NCBI GenBank assembly: GCA_938014855.1
Contig: CALLQM010000211.1
Coordinates: forward strand, 1-5,480
Length of the DNA: 5,480 nt
Direction of reading: 5' to 3'
From: an uncultured Clostridia bacterium
Lineage (GTDB): Bacteria; Bacillota; Clostridia; Oscillospirales; Ruminococcaceae
The notes under the pieces were generated by a model. That model did no database searches. It was not told the DNA's origin and worked only from the letters and a program-made list of their open reading frames with translations. Below, one piece after another: positions 1-5,480 of the stretch; the stretch's first letter is position 1, and each line of letters opens with the position of its first letter. Position numbers and translations under genes: made by a program.

Positions 1-886
1 GATGCTCACGGCTCAGGGCATTCCCCGTTCCTTTGCAGTCCTGATGACGGCTTACGCCCCGCAGTGGATAGAAACGGCCATTCAAGAAAAAGCCCTTCTG
101 CGGGTCAATAGAGAAATGGCGGCAGCCGAATCTTACTGTGACTGCATCTCCACTTTCCAGTTCTGCTTTAGCTGTATAGAGGTAAGGGTCATCCACACCA
201 TCCCACAAATGTACCTTGGACAGTTCAAATTCCACTTTTGCATATCCTTCTGTAACCAAAGCATGTTTTGTCTCCTCCGCAACCGTTACAGTGACCACAT
301 CAGCACCACCCTCTGTATACACTTCTACAGTTACCGTTGCGCTTGCCGCTTCTTTCCCTTCCCCAGCCAGAGTGACCACAGGAGTTACTTTAATCCCATC
401 TCCCCCATGATACTCCATAGCAAAATGACCCTCAGGCACTACGACGAGACGTACCATGCGGTACAGCCCTCCATAAAAAGTAAAATCGGCTTTTTGCGGA
501 TACACAGTTCCATTGTCCGAATTATCGACAGCGACCACCAATTCATTTTCCGCCGTTGTAAGTTTCTCTGTAATATCTACACGGAACCGTGAATATCCTC
601 CTTTGTGATGAGCCAGTTTTTCTCCGTTTAAGTATACGTCCGCTGTCATGGCAGCACCGTCAAATTCCAGATAAGCCTTCTCCCCTGCTTCTAACTCCGG
701 TTTTTCCAGAAGGCGGCGGTACCAGCAGGTTCCCCTGTGATAATCATTTCCTCCGTCCTGCCCGTCTAAAGCATTCCATGTATGCGGCAGTAAAACACCT
801 GTCCCCTCTGCGGCTGCCGCTTCCTGAACATCCCCAGCATTTTTTACAAAAAACCAGTTATCTTTTAATTCCGTTATCTTTCTCAT
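1..886 (-). CDS. GH2 family beta-galactosidase-type enzyme, N-terminal part (cut by window edge)
   Basis: Hydrolase that by family removes terminal beta-galactosyl (or related beta-glycosyl) residues from oligosaccharides, probably in the cytoplasm because the start MRKITELKDNWFF has no signal peptide. The ATG at 886-884 has an AGGAGG ribosome binding site 9 nt upstream; 295 codons are open to the edge. Visible parts: jelly-roll sugar-binding domain at about residues 8-150 (PHTWNALDGQDGGNDYHRG at 34-52, VYLNGE 84-89, GGYSRFRVDIT 96-106, DFTFYGGLYR 134-143); Ig-like domain at about 165-258; start of the TIM barrel at about 259, with FFLNGRFYPLRGVSRHQD (266-283) and GNALSREH, the usual LacZ-like barrel entry. 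The two catalytic glutamates lie beyond the edge, so activity cannot be judged. It follows the GH3 gene on the same strand after 223 bases with a probable terminator between them, which suggests its own promoter. A beta-glucuronidase is a less likely alternative, since the FYGGLYR and RGVSRHQD motifs fit beta-galactosidases better. Substrate remains inferred. Confidence 0.93.
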   Translation of the reverse strand, partial: MRKITELKDNWFFVKNAGDVQEAAAAEGTGVLLPHTWNALDGQDGGNDYHRGTCWYRRLLEKPELEAGEKAYLEFDGAAMTADVYLNGEKLAHHKGGYSRFRVDITEKLTTAENELVVAVDNSDNGTVYPQKADFTFYGGLYRMVRLVVVPEGHFAMEYHGGDGIKVTPVVTLAGEGKEAASATVTVEVYTEGGADVVTVTVAEETKHALVTEGYAKVEFELSKVHLWDGVDDPYLYTAKAELESGDAVTVRFGCRHFSIDPQKGFFLNGRFYPLRGVSRHQDCKGTGNALSREH

Positions 887-960
887 GTACTTGCTCCTCC
901 TGTCCCTGTTTATTTAATTGTATTTTACCGCTTAACCTTTACTTATGTGTTTACTTTTTC
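887..960 (-). promoter_or_regulatory. Probable promoter and operator region of the GH2 gene
   Basis: Read on the minus strand, a -10-like TACAAT (917-922, 5/6 to consensus) sits about 30 bases before the GH2 start, followed by AGGAGG at 896-901. No good -35 is present: the hexamer at 17-bp spacing (940-945, TAAGTA) matches only 2/6, which fits an activator-dependent promoter. The -35 area is covered by a tandem pair of AAGTAAA words (938-944 and 950-956 on the plus strand as TTTACTT, 12 bp apart). The inner copy in the form CATAAGTAAAG resembles CATAAAAGTAAAG upstream of the GH3 gene. The words are seen in the sequence; the promoter and operator roles are inference. Confidence 0.4.
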
Positions 961-989
961 TATAATATGTTTTTAAATTAATGAATTTT

Positions 990-1046
990 AAGACAGAATG
1001 AAAGAGACTGCCACACAATGTGAAAACCCGCAAGGGTGACAGCCTC
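990..1046 (-). terminator. Probable rho-independent terminator of the GH3 transcript
   Basis: On the minus strand the arm GAGGCTGTCA (1046-1037) pairs over 10 bp with TGGCAGTCTC (1013-1004), using two G-U wobbles, and is followed by a T-rich run (TTTCATTCTGTCTT). On the plus strand the two wobbles become A-C mismatches, so the fold is meant for the minus-strand RNA. The 23-nt interior can form two small hairpins, CCC-TTGC-GGG and CAC-ATT-GTG, giving a branched shape instead of a simple stem-loop. It lies 64 bases beyond the GH3 stop and before the GH2 promoter, so it should separate the two transcripts. The tail is interrupted by C and G, so termination may be partial. Confidence 0.6.
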
Positions 1047-1088
1047 ATTATCAAACATAACTATATTCAAAAAACAAATACCTCTTGA

Positions 1089-1119
1089 TAATAAATATCA
1101 CAAACAACGCTATTTATTA
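1089..1119 (-). repeat. AT-only 9-bp inverted repeat over the GH3 stop codon
   Basis: TAATAAATA at 1089-1097 and its exact reverse complement TATTTATTA at 1111-1119 are separated by 13 bases, and the distal arm includes part of the GH3 stop codon (TAG at 1112-1110). All nine pairs are A-T, so the hairpin would be weak. It has no adjoining T run and is not a terminator by itself. It may be chance in an AT-rich spacer or a minor mRNA 3'-end structure. Confidence 0.35.
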
Positions 1120-3413
1120 CCTAACGCCTGATTCATGCCCTGAATCATCAACTCAATCTGTGCTGCCATCTCTGCACCAGCAAAGCTTGCCAGAGATTTT
1201 AGGGGCATTCCATGCATCATTGCCTTCATCATTTCTGCACCCGTACCAAGGGTATCCTCAACATTTTCTGTTGGATCTGACTGCATGGCTCCCATCGCTC
1301 CCTGCATATTCTGCATCAAATCTCCGATGATCGGCGCGGTCACAGGATGCGCCATAAGCTCTCCGATCGTTGTCGCTCCACTGACGTACAGCGGAAGCTG
1401 CTTTTCGGTCTTGAAGGAAAGTTCCCCTCTCAAAGCAATCTCGTCACTTGCATGTCCTATCAACACCTCGTAAGTTCCTGAAGGTGCATACCAATCGCCA
1501 AGCCCTTCATGGTAGAAAGATAAATCCCTTGCAGTAAGTGCAAATTCTACAGTCTTTGTCTCACCCGGCTGCAACTCTACCTTAGCAAAGCCCTTTAGTT
1601 CCTTCACAGGACGCCCTGCTGTGCCGTTTTTATCGCTGACATAAAGCTGTACTACTTCCTTACCGACCATACTTCCTGTGTTTTTAACATCTACGGTTAC
1701 TTTTACACAACCCTTATCATCCAGACTTTCTGCAGGCATATTCAGATTACTATACTCATATTCCGTATAAGAAAGTCCATGTCCGAATGCCCAGCGCACT
1801 GGCATTTTTCTGGCATCATAATAACGGTAGCCTACATAGATTCCCTCCGCATAATCCACATTTACTCCGTCACCGGGGAAATTCAGGTAACTTGGATTAT
1901 CCTCCAGACGGAGTGGGAATGTCTCTGCCAGACGTCCCGAAGGATTTACTTCTCCATAAAGAAGTTTATCTGTTGCTTCTCCCACGCCCTGACCGCCAAG
2001 ATACATTTCCAGAATAGCTGCTGTCTTATCTGCCCAAGGTACTTCAACCGGACTTCCATTGTGCAGCACAACAACCGTGTTAGGCTGTACTTTGATAACT
2101 TCCTCAATCAGTTTATTCTGGCATGCAGGAAGTTTCATATCCTTTCTGTCATAGCCTTCCGATTCAATCAGATCAGGCAGTCCTGCGAAAATAACTGCCA
2201 CTTCAGCATCCTTTGCCGCCTGCACAGCCGCCGCCAGTTCTCCCGCGTTTTCTTCATCCTTATCAAAAGGGAATCCTTTCACATAAGATACTGGTCTGCC
2301 TTTTTCCTTTGCACTCTCCAATGCGGAAGTTACTTTACTGGAATTAATATGACTGGAACCGCCACCTTGATAACGGGGTTTTTCAGCATATTCGCCAATG
2401 TATACTACTTTTCTTCCTTCCTTCAACGGAAGTATTCCATTATTCTCCAAAAGAACTGCACACTCTGTCTCTATTTTTACCGCTTTTTCATGATCTGCAT
2501 CCCTGTCAAACACAGCTTCCGGATGGCGGTTATCCGCATAAGAAAACAATACCTTTAAAATACGCTCTACTGCCTTATCAAGCAGCGCCTCATCCAGACT
2601 TCCATCTTTTACTGCCGCAATGATCTTGGCATCATTTACCCCATGGCTGCCCGGCATCTCCAGATCAAGTCCTGCAACAATCCCTGTCACACGGTCTGCC
2701 ACCGCGCCCCAGTCTGTCATAACATAGCCTTCAAATCCCCACTCGTCCCGTAAAATCTCTGTCAAAAGATGTTTGTTTTCAGAGGCGTATTCTCCGTTAA
2801 TCTTATTGTAACTGCACATAATCGTCTTAGGCTGCGCTTCCTTTACCGCTGTCTCAAATGCAGGTAAATAGATTTCCCGGAAAGTACGTTCCGACAAATT
2901 AGAAGAACAACTCATACGGTTATACTCTTGATTATTTGCGGCATAGTGTTTCATGCTCGTTCCCACGTCCCAGCTCTGTACACCTCTGATATAGGAAGCA
3001 GCCATTTTTCCTGCAAGATATGGATCCTCGGATAAATATTCAAAATTCCGTCCACAGAGAGGGCTTCTCTTAATGTTTACAGCCGGTCCCAACAATACAC
3101 TTAAATTTTCTGCCTGACATTCTTCCCCAAGGGTCTTTCCCATTTCGTTCATCAATTCCGTATCAAAGCTGGAAGCCGTGGCACAGGCTGCCGGAAAACA
3201 AACCGCCACAATACTCTCGCCAATCCCAAGATGATCTGCCTCGCCGGGCTGCTTTCTTAATCCGTGAGGTCCATCTGATACCATAACCTCCGGGATACCA
3301 AGTCTCTCCACTTTCTTCAAACGCCAGAAATCCTCGCCGGAACACATCCCGGCTTTCTCCTCCAATGTCATTTCAGAAATAATTTTCTTAAGATCTCTTT
3401 CCATAATCTCCAT
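1110..3413 (-). CDS. GH3 family beta-glucosidase-type glycoside hydrolase
   Basis: Retaining exo-glycosidase, 767 residues, expected to release terminal glucose (or xylose/arabinopyranose in some relatives) from short beta-linked sugars in the cytoplasm; no signal peptide. Barrel domain at about 10-290: SDGPHGLR 46-53 with sugar-binding Asp47, GRNFEYLSEDP 121-131, KHYAANNQE 155-163, and nucleophile Asp234 in VMTDWGA. Second alpha/beta domain at about 317-545, with general acid/base Glu419 in ESEGYDR (417-423) and the FGHGLSYT block 543-550. Fibronectin-III-like domain at about 575-660 (VGKEVVQLYVS, RPVKELKGF, LQPGETKTV). A tail from about 671 to 767 carries 13 Met residues and lies beyond the usual domain end. 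Start: the ATG at 3413 has GAGAGG 5 nt upstream; the Met4 alternative has a poorer site. It follows the AraC gene by 112 bases on the same strand with no terminator hairpin seen between them, so readthrough from the regulator is possible. Fold and mechanism are certain; the exact sugar is not. Confidence 0.96.
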   Translation of the reverse strand: MEIMERDLKKIISEMTLEEKAGMCSGEDFWRLKKVERLGIPEVMVSDGPHGLRKQPGEADHLGIGESIVAVCFPAACATASSFDTELMNEMGKTLGEECQAENLSVLLGPAVNIKRSPLCGRNFEYLSEDPYLAGKMAASYIRGVQSWDVGTSMKHYAANNQEYNRMSCSSNLSERTFREIYLPAFETAVKEAQPKTIMCSYNKINGEYASENKHLLTEILRDEWGFEGYVMTDWGAVADRVTGIVAGLDLEMPGSHGVNDAKIIAAVKDGSLDEALLDKAVERILKVLFSYADNRHPEAVFDRDADHEKAVKIETECAVLLENNGILPLKEGRKVVYIGEYAEKPRYQGGGSSHINSSKVTSALESAKEKGRPVSYVKGFPFDKDEENAGELAAAVQAAKDAEVAVIFAGLPDLIESEGYDRKDMKLPACQNKLIEEVIKVQPNTVVVLHNGSPVEVPWADKTAAILEMYLGGQGVGEATDKLLYGEVNPSGRLAETFPLRLEDNPSYLNFPGDGVNVDYAEGIYVGYRYYDARKMPVRWAFGHGLSYTEYEYSNLNMPAESLDDKGCVKVTVDVKNTGSMVGKEVVQLYVSDKNGTAGRPVKELKGFAKVELQPGETKTVEFALTARDLSFYHEGLGDWYAPSGTYEVLIGHASDEIALRGELSFKTEKQLPLYVSGATTIGELMAHPVTAPIIGDLMQNMQGAMGAMQSDPTENVEDTLGTGAEMMKAMMHGMPLKSLASFAGAEMAAQIELMIQGMNQALGNK

Positions 3414-3428
3414 CCCATCCTCTCTTTC

Positions 3429-3465
3429 ATTATATCGATATTGCTATTCCATCTTTACTTTTATG
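3429..3465 (-). promoter_or_regulatory. Proximal promoter candidate of the GH3 gene with AAGTAAAG word
   Basis: A perfect -10 word TATAAT lies at 3429-3434 on the minus strand. The -35 position at 17 bp (TAAAGA, 3452-3457) is poor and is overlapped by AAGTAAAG (3453-3460) within CATAAAAGTAAAGATGG (3449-3465), a word also seen before the GH2 gene. A transcript from this -10 would start near 3422, leaving only about 9 leader bases and cutting into the ribosome binding site, which argues against it as the main promoter. Confidence 0.3.
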
Positions 3466-3495
3466 AAAATTTTACCCTCATTTATCCTTCCTGTA

Positions 3496-3530
3496 TTGTC
3501 TGATTTTAATATACTTTATCTGATTTTAAT
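3496..3530. repeat. Direct repeat with 20-bp period, candidate AraC-family operator
   Basis: TTGTCTGATTTTAAT (3496-3510) and TTATCTGATTTTAAT (3516-3530) agree at 14 of 15 positions and start exactly 20 bp apart, about two helical turns. The distal copy covers the stop codon of the AraC-family gene (3526-3528). AraC-family proteins, each with two helix-turn-helix motifs, commonly bind directly repeated half-sites about 21 bp apart, so this is a good candidate target of the adjacent regulator. The repeat is seen directly; the binding role is inference. Confidence 0.55.
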
Positions 3531-3537
3531 CTTCCAA
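3508..3537 (-). promoter_or_regulatory. Distal promoter candidate of the GH3 gene
   Basis: On the minus strand TTGGAA (3532-3537, 4/6 to the -35 consensus) and TATATT (3508-3513, 5/6 to the -10 consensus) are 18 bp apart. The -35 lies in the last codons of the AraC-family gene. A transcript would start near 3501 with a leader of about 88 bases, more normal than the proximal candidate. The 20-bp direct repeat occupies the spacer and the start region, a geometry that would favour repression if this promoter is the real one. Confidence 0.35.
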
Positions 3538-4731
3538 AAAATTTTTATCCACATGAGTTCTTCGGTACCGTGCCGGTGTCTCTCCTGTTACCTTCTTAAA
3601 TACTCTGGTAAAATAACTTTGAGGAGAAAGATTCATATATTCTGCAATAATGGCAATTGACCGGTTAGAATATTTCAGCAGATTACAGGAAACCTGTATT
3701 TTTTCCTGCATAATATAATCCGTCAAGGTCATTCCTGTTTGTTTTTTGAAAATCCCTGAAAGGTACGCCGGATGCACACCAATCTCTTTTGCAATTTCCT
3801 GTAATGACAATTTCTTAAAAATATGCTTCGCGACATATTCCCTGCTCTGCTCCACATAAATCGAATAAGTCTCTGATTTTGCTCCTTTCCCTAGCCGTCC
3901 AAACTCCACAAGCGCATATTCCATTACTTTCCGCATCTCCATCACATTCGTTGCTTTGGCAAGTTTTTGTAAAAGTACATCACTTAATATATATGCAGCA
4001 CTTTCTTCTACCCCCGCTGCAATAGCATATCTGGTAAGTAAAGTGATTCCACTTACTATGCCGTATTCCAAATTCTTTTTCTGTGACTGGGCCATAACAC
4101 CTGCATTATCCACCAAATCCTCAAAAGATTTACCTGTTCCAAACGAAAACCTCCCCTGCCCTCCTCCTATAATCCATTTCCACATCTGATCTTCTCTGGC
4201 AAATGGAAAATGTTTTTTGTCGCACTCCTCATTTTCCAATTCATATTCCACACGCCCAGCATGTAAACTTTCTTGAAATCGTCCCGCATCTATCCCATCA
4301 TCAATTTTGACAATATTTTCATACTCATCTGACAAAAGTCCATGTACAAACATTATTATTTCTTCCAGTTTCCCGATTTTCATCAAGGGAATATCACATA
4401 CACATCCTGCCTTCGCTCCATGCTGTTTACAATACAATAAATTATCATTCTCAGAATACTCCCCAGTGTTCACAGGTCCCCAAATAACATAATCTCCCAA
4501 ATCATGAAACACATAATACCAATACCCGTCGTCATTCCACCCCTTGTATGTCTTCTGTTCCCTCCCATATTCCATCAACATTTGTAAAAGCTTTGGACTG
4601 TTAAATACCGGATCCTCATCCAAGAAACCGTCAAAAGGAACTGCAAGAAATTTTCCTTCTCTGCTTAAAATCCTTCCTGCCAGATGATACAGATGGTATA
4701 CATTTTTTAATATGTAGACTGCTTTATCCAT
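3526..4731 (-). CDS. AraC-family transcriptional regulator
   Basis: DNA-binding regulator of 401 residues, most likely controlling the glycosidase genes that follow on the same strand. The C-terminal AraC domain (about 297-392) is complete: first helix-turn-helix around 309-330 (SLQEIAKEIGVHPAYLSGIF), second around 358-380 (SIAIIAEYMNLSPQSYFTRVFKK), then the family tail VTGETPARYR. The N-terminal 290 residues have no domain I can name; they look like the long sensor region found in many Clostridia AraC proteins, with a WGPV segment (84-87), a helical stretch TRYAIAAGVEESAAYILSD (233-251) and several Cys (101, 110, 112, 170). No receiver domain or membrane segment is seen, so it is probably a one-component cytoplasmic sensor. 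Start: the ATG at 4731 has AAGGAG 7 nt upstream; an out-of-frame ATG 4 nt earlier is only 3 nt from that site. The gene appears intact despite the insertion sequence next to it. Ligand unknown. Confidence 0.93.
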   Translation of the reverse strand: MDKAVYILKNVYHLYHLAGRILSREGKFLAVPFDGFLDEDPVFNSPKLLQMLMEYGREQKTYKGWNDDGYWYYVFHDLGDYVIWGPVNTGEYSENDNLLYCKQHGAKAGCVCDIPLMKIGKLEEIIMFVHGLLSDEYENIVKIDDGIDAGRFQESLHAGRVEYELENEECDKKHFPFAREDQMWKWIIGGGQGRFSFGTGKSFEDLVDNAGVMAQSQKKNLEYGIVSGITLLTRYAIAAGVEESAAYILSDVLLQKLAKATNVMEMRKVMEYALVEFGRLGKGAKSETYSIYVEQSREYVAKHIFKKLSLQEIAKEIGVHPAYLSGIFKKQTGMTLTDYIMQEKIQVSCNLLKYSNRSIAIIAEYMNLSPQSYFTRVFKKVTGETPARYRRTHVDKNFLED

Positions 4732-4791
4732 TCATTTTCTCCTTCATTATCCTAAATGCACATTTGTACTCTCATCTTTCAGTGCTTTAGA

Positions 4792-4820
4792 TTAATAAAA
4801 TGGTTAGGGTGTCATAACAA
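4792..4820 (-). promoter_or_regulatory. Probable promoter of the AraC-family gene, partly within the IS end
   Basis: On the minus strand TTGTTA (4815-4820) and TATTAA (4792-4797) are separated by exactly 17 bp, each 4/6 to the sigma-70-type consensus. Transcription would start near 4785 with a leader of roughly 54 bases. The -35 overlaps the palindrome AACAATTGTT (4816-4825) and seems to lie inside the insertion sequence, while the -10 lies in the flanking DNA. A second -10-like GATAAT close to the ribosome binding site is too near the start codon to be convincing. Confidence 0.35.
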
Positions 4821-5480
4821 TTGTTTTTTAAGCCGCTAGTGACAACACATTTTGTGATTTTCTCTTTTTTAAAATATATAAACAGGTTTTATCTTTAGCT
4901 AATTGAATAGCAGTCTTTTCAGCCACCATCTTTAGTACTCTTTTTACATTAATGGCTCCTATTTTAAAGGAAAACCATATTTTTGAGCGCACTAATCCCC
5001 TGACAGGCATAGTATCCACATGATATCTACGTCTTAATACAGATGGAAGGCCTTCAACACCATTTCTTTTCTTTTGGAGAACGATATATTCTTCAGCAGA
5101 AAGTTTTTTCATGTAGCTAGCTCTTTGTATGGTTTTTGCAGATATCAAGACAACAGCGGATTTTTTCTGTAGCTTCGCCCCACACTGTTCCCTTAAAGGG
5201 CAGTGCTCGCAGGTCTTTTTATTAAATGATGCTCGGTATAGTCCTGTTTTCTCATAATAGCTAGTTTTGTATGGCGTTTTTCCTGATGGACACTTTATTA
5301 CTTCATGAGTTGATTCATCTAGTTCGAAATCACTTTGGACTATATTTGGTGTTTTCCCAATAAGAGCTGTTGTAATAAGCTCTATGTTGTTTTTAGCTGC
5401 AAGTTCCACATTTTCAAGACTGCCATATGCACCGTCTGTAATTAACGTAGTTGTATTATCCTGTTTTCCAAGCTTCTCTA
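4806..5480 (-). mobile_element. IS1182-type insertion sequence, transposase 3' half and one end
   Basis: The element enters from the right edge and contains the transposase; its terminal end probably lies just after the stop codon. The sequence AGGGTGTCATAACAATTG (from 4806) is a plausible terminal inverted repeat, since it is followed outward by ordinary spacer DNA. The opposite end and any target duplication are outside the window, so the boundary is an estimate of within about 10 bases. The region is visibly more AT-rich than the glycosidase genes. Confidence 0.65.
4828..5480 (-). CDS. IS1182-family DDE transposase, C-terminal part (cut by window edge)
   Basis: Transposase catalysing cut and join at the IS ends. 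The frame is open to the right edge, giving 216 visible residues, so the GTG at 5409 is internal and not the start. Landmarks in visible numbering: LITDGAYGS (12-20) with the second catalytic Asp at 15; a Cys cluster typical of this family (IKCPSG with Cys63, then CEHCPLREQC with Cys90, 93 and 99), probably a zinc-binding insertion; and RNGVEGLPSVLRRRY with the likely catalytic Glu at 142, followed by VRGLVRSKIWFSFKIGAINVKR, where Asn177 is the usual conserved Asn after the catalytic Glu. Family members are roughly 450-550 residues, so about the N-terminal half, including the first catalytic Asp, is missing from view. The visible part has no frameshift or stop, consistent with an active or recently active copy. 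Same strand as the regulator downstream. Confidence 0.88.
   Translation of the reverse strand, partial: EKLGKQDNTTTLITDGAYGSLENVELAAKNNIELITTALIGKTPNIVQSDFELDESTHEVIKCPSGKTPYKTSYYEKTGLYRASFNKKTCEHCPLREQCGAKLQKKSAVVLISAKTIQRASYMKKLSAEEYIVLQKKRNGVEGLPSVLRRRYHVDTMPVRGLVRSKIWFSFKIGAINVKRVLKMVAEKTAIQLAKDKTCLYILKKRKSQNVLSLAA

Noticed and set aside
2..592. Plus-strand open frame of 196 codons, and another at 589-981
   Set aside because: Both are antisense to the GH2 gene or its leader, whose minus-strand frame gives clear family motifs throughout. The plus-strand translations are low-complexity, Cys/Phe/Ser-rich and resemble no protein.
981..1000. AATTTTAAGACAGAAT before GH2 as a third copy of the TCTGATTTTAAT operator
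   Set aside because: Only a few bases align in either orientation, no better than chance in AT-rich DNA.
1021..1037. TGAAAACCCGCAAGG considered as a catabolite-repression (cre) site
   Set aside because: It lacks the dyad symmetry of a cre site and is fully explained as the interior of the terminator-like hairpin.
887..1109. Riboswitch or small RNA in the GH3-GH2 spacer
   Set aside because: Apart from the terminator-like hairpin and a weak AT-only stem there is no conserved-looking structure, and the inferred GH2 leader is only about 24 bases.
1779..2558. Plus-strand open frame of 259 codons inside the GH3 gene
   Set aside because: It is antisense to the catalytic region of GH3, its composition (Ile, Phe, Cys, Arg rich) is typical of a shadow frame, and no ribosome binding site precedes it.
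3163..3345. Minus-strand 60-codon frame within the GH3 gene
   Set aside because: It overlaps the GH3 N-terminal coding region in another frame and has no independent support.
5407..5409. GTG as the start of a short stand-alone transposase
   Set aside because: The frame continues upstream to the edge and includes the catalytic ITDGAYG motif, so this GTG is an internal Val codon.

Overview
The window carries one co-directional block of genes, all read on the minus strand, so the biological order runs from high to low coordinates: an IS1182-type transposase (cut by the right edge), an AraC-family regulator, a family 3 glycoside hydrolase (GH3, beta-glucosidase type) and a family 2 glycoside hydrolase (GH2, beta-galactosidase type, cut by the left edge). 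Protein styles (an AraC regulator with a long N-terminal sensor, a cytoplasmic GH3 with a C-terminal tail), purine-rich AAGGAG/AGGAGG ribosome binding sites and AT-rich spacers point to a Firmicute, most likely a gut Clostridia/Lachnospiraceae member. That placement is inference from style, not from a database match.

Layout. 1-886: N-terminal 295 residues of a GH2 enzyme. 887-1109: spacer holding a probable GH2 promoter with a direct repeat and, further upstream, a hairpin that looks like the terminator of the GH3 transcript. 1110-3413: complete 767-residue GH3 enzyme with both catalytic residues visible and an unusual Met-rich C-terminal extension. 3414-3525: spacer with a 20-bp-period direct repeat that also covers the regulator stop codon. 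3526-4731: complete 401-residue AraC-family regulator. 4732-4827: short spacer that seems to contain the end of the insertion sequence and a hybrid outward promoter. 4828-5480: C-terminal half of the DDE transposase.

Working model: the AraC protein senses a sugar or related metabolite and controls the GH3 and GH2 genes, which release glucose and galactose (or related sugars) from short beta-linked oligosaccharides inside the cell; neither enzyme shows a signal peptide (the start of both is visible). No transporter lies in the window, so uptake must be encoded elsewhere. The most informative non-coding signals are the two sets of direct repeats in front of the glycosidase genes and the IS end abutting the regulator promoter. 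I see no defence system, CRISPR array, tRNA, rRNA or recognisable riboswitch. The locus is a fairly ordinary sugar-utilisation cluster, and I do not claim a new system.
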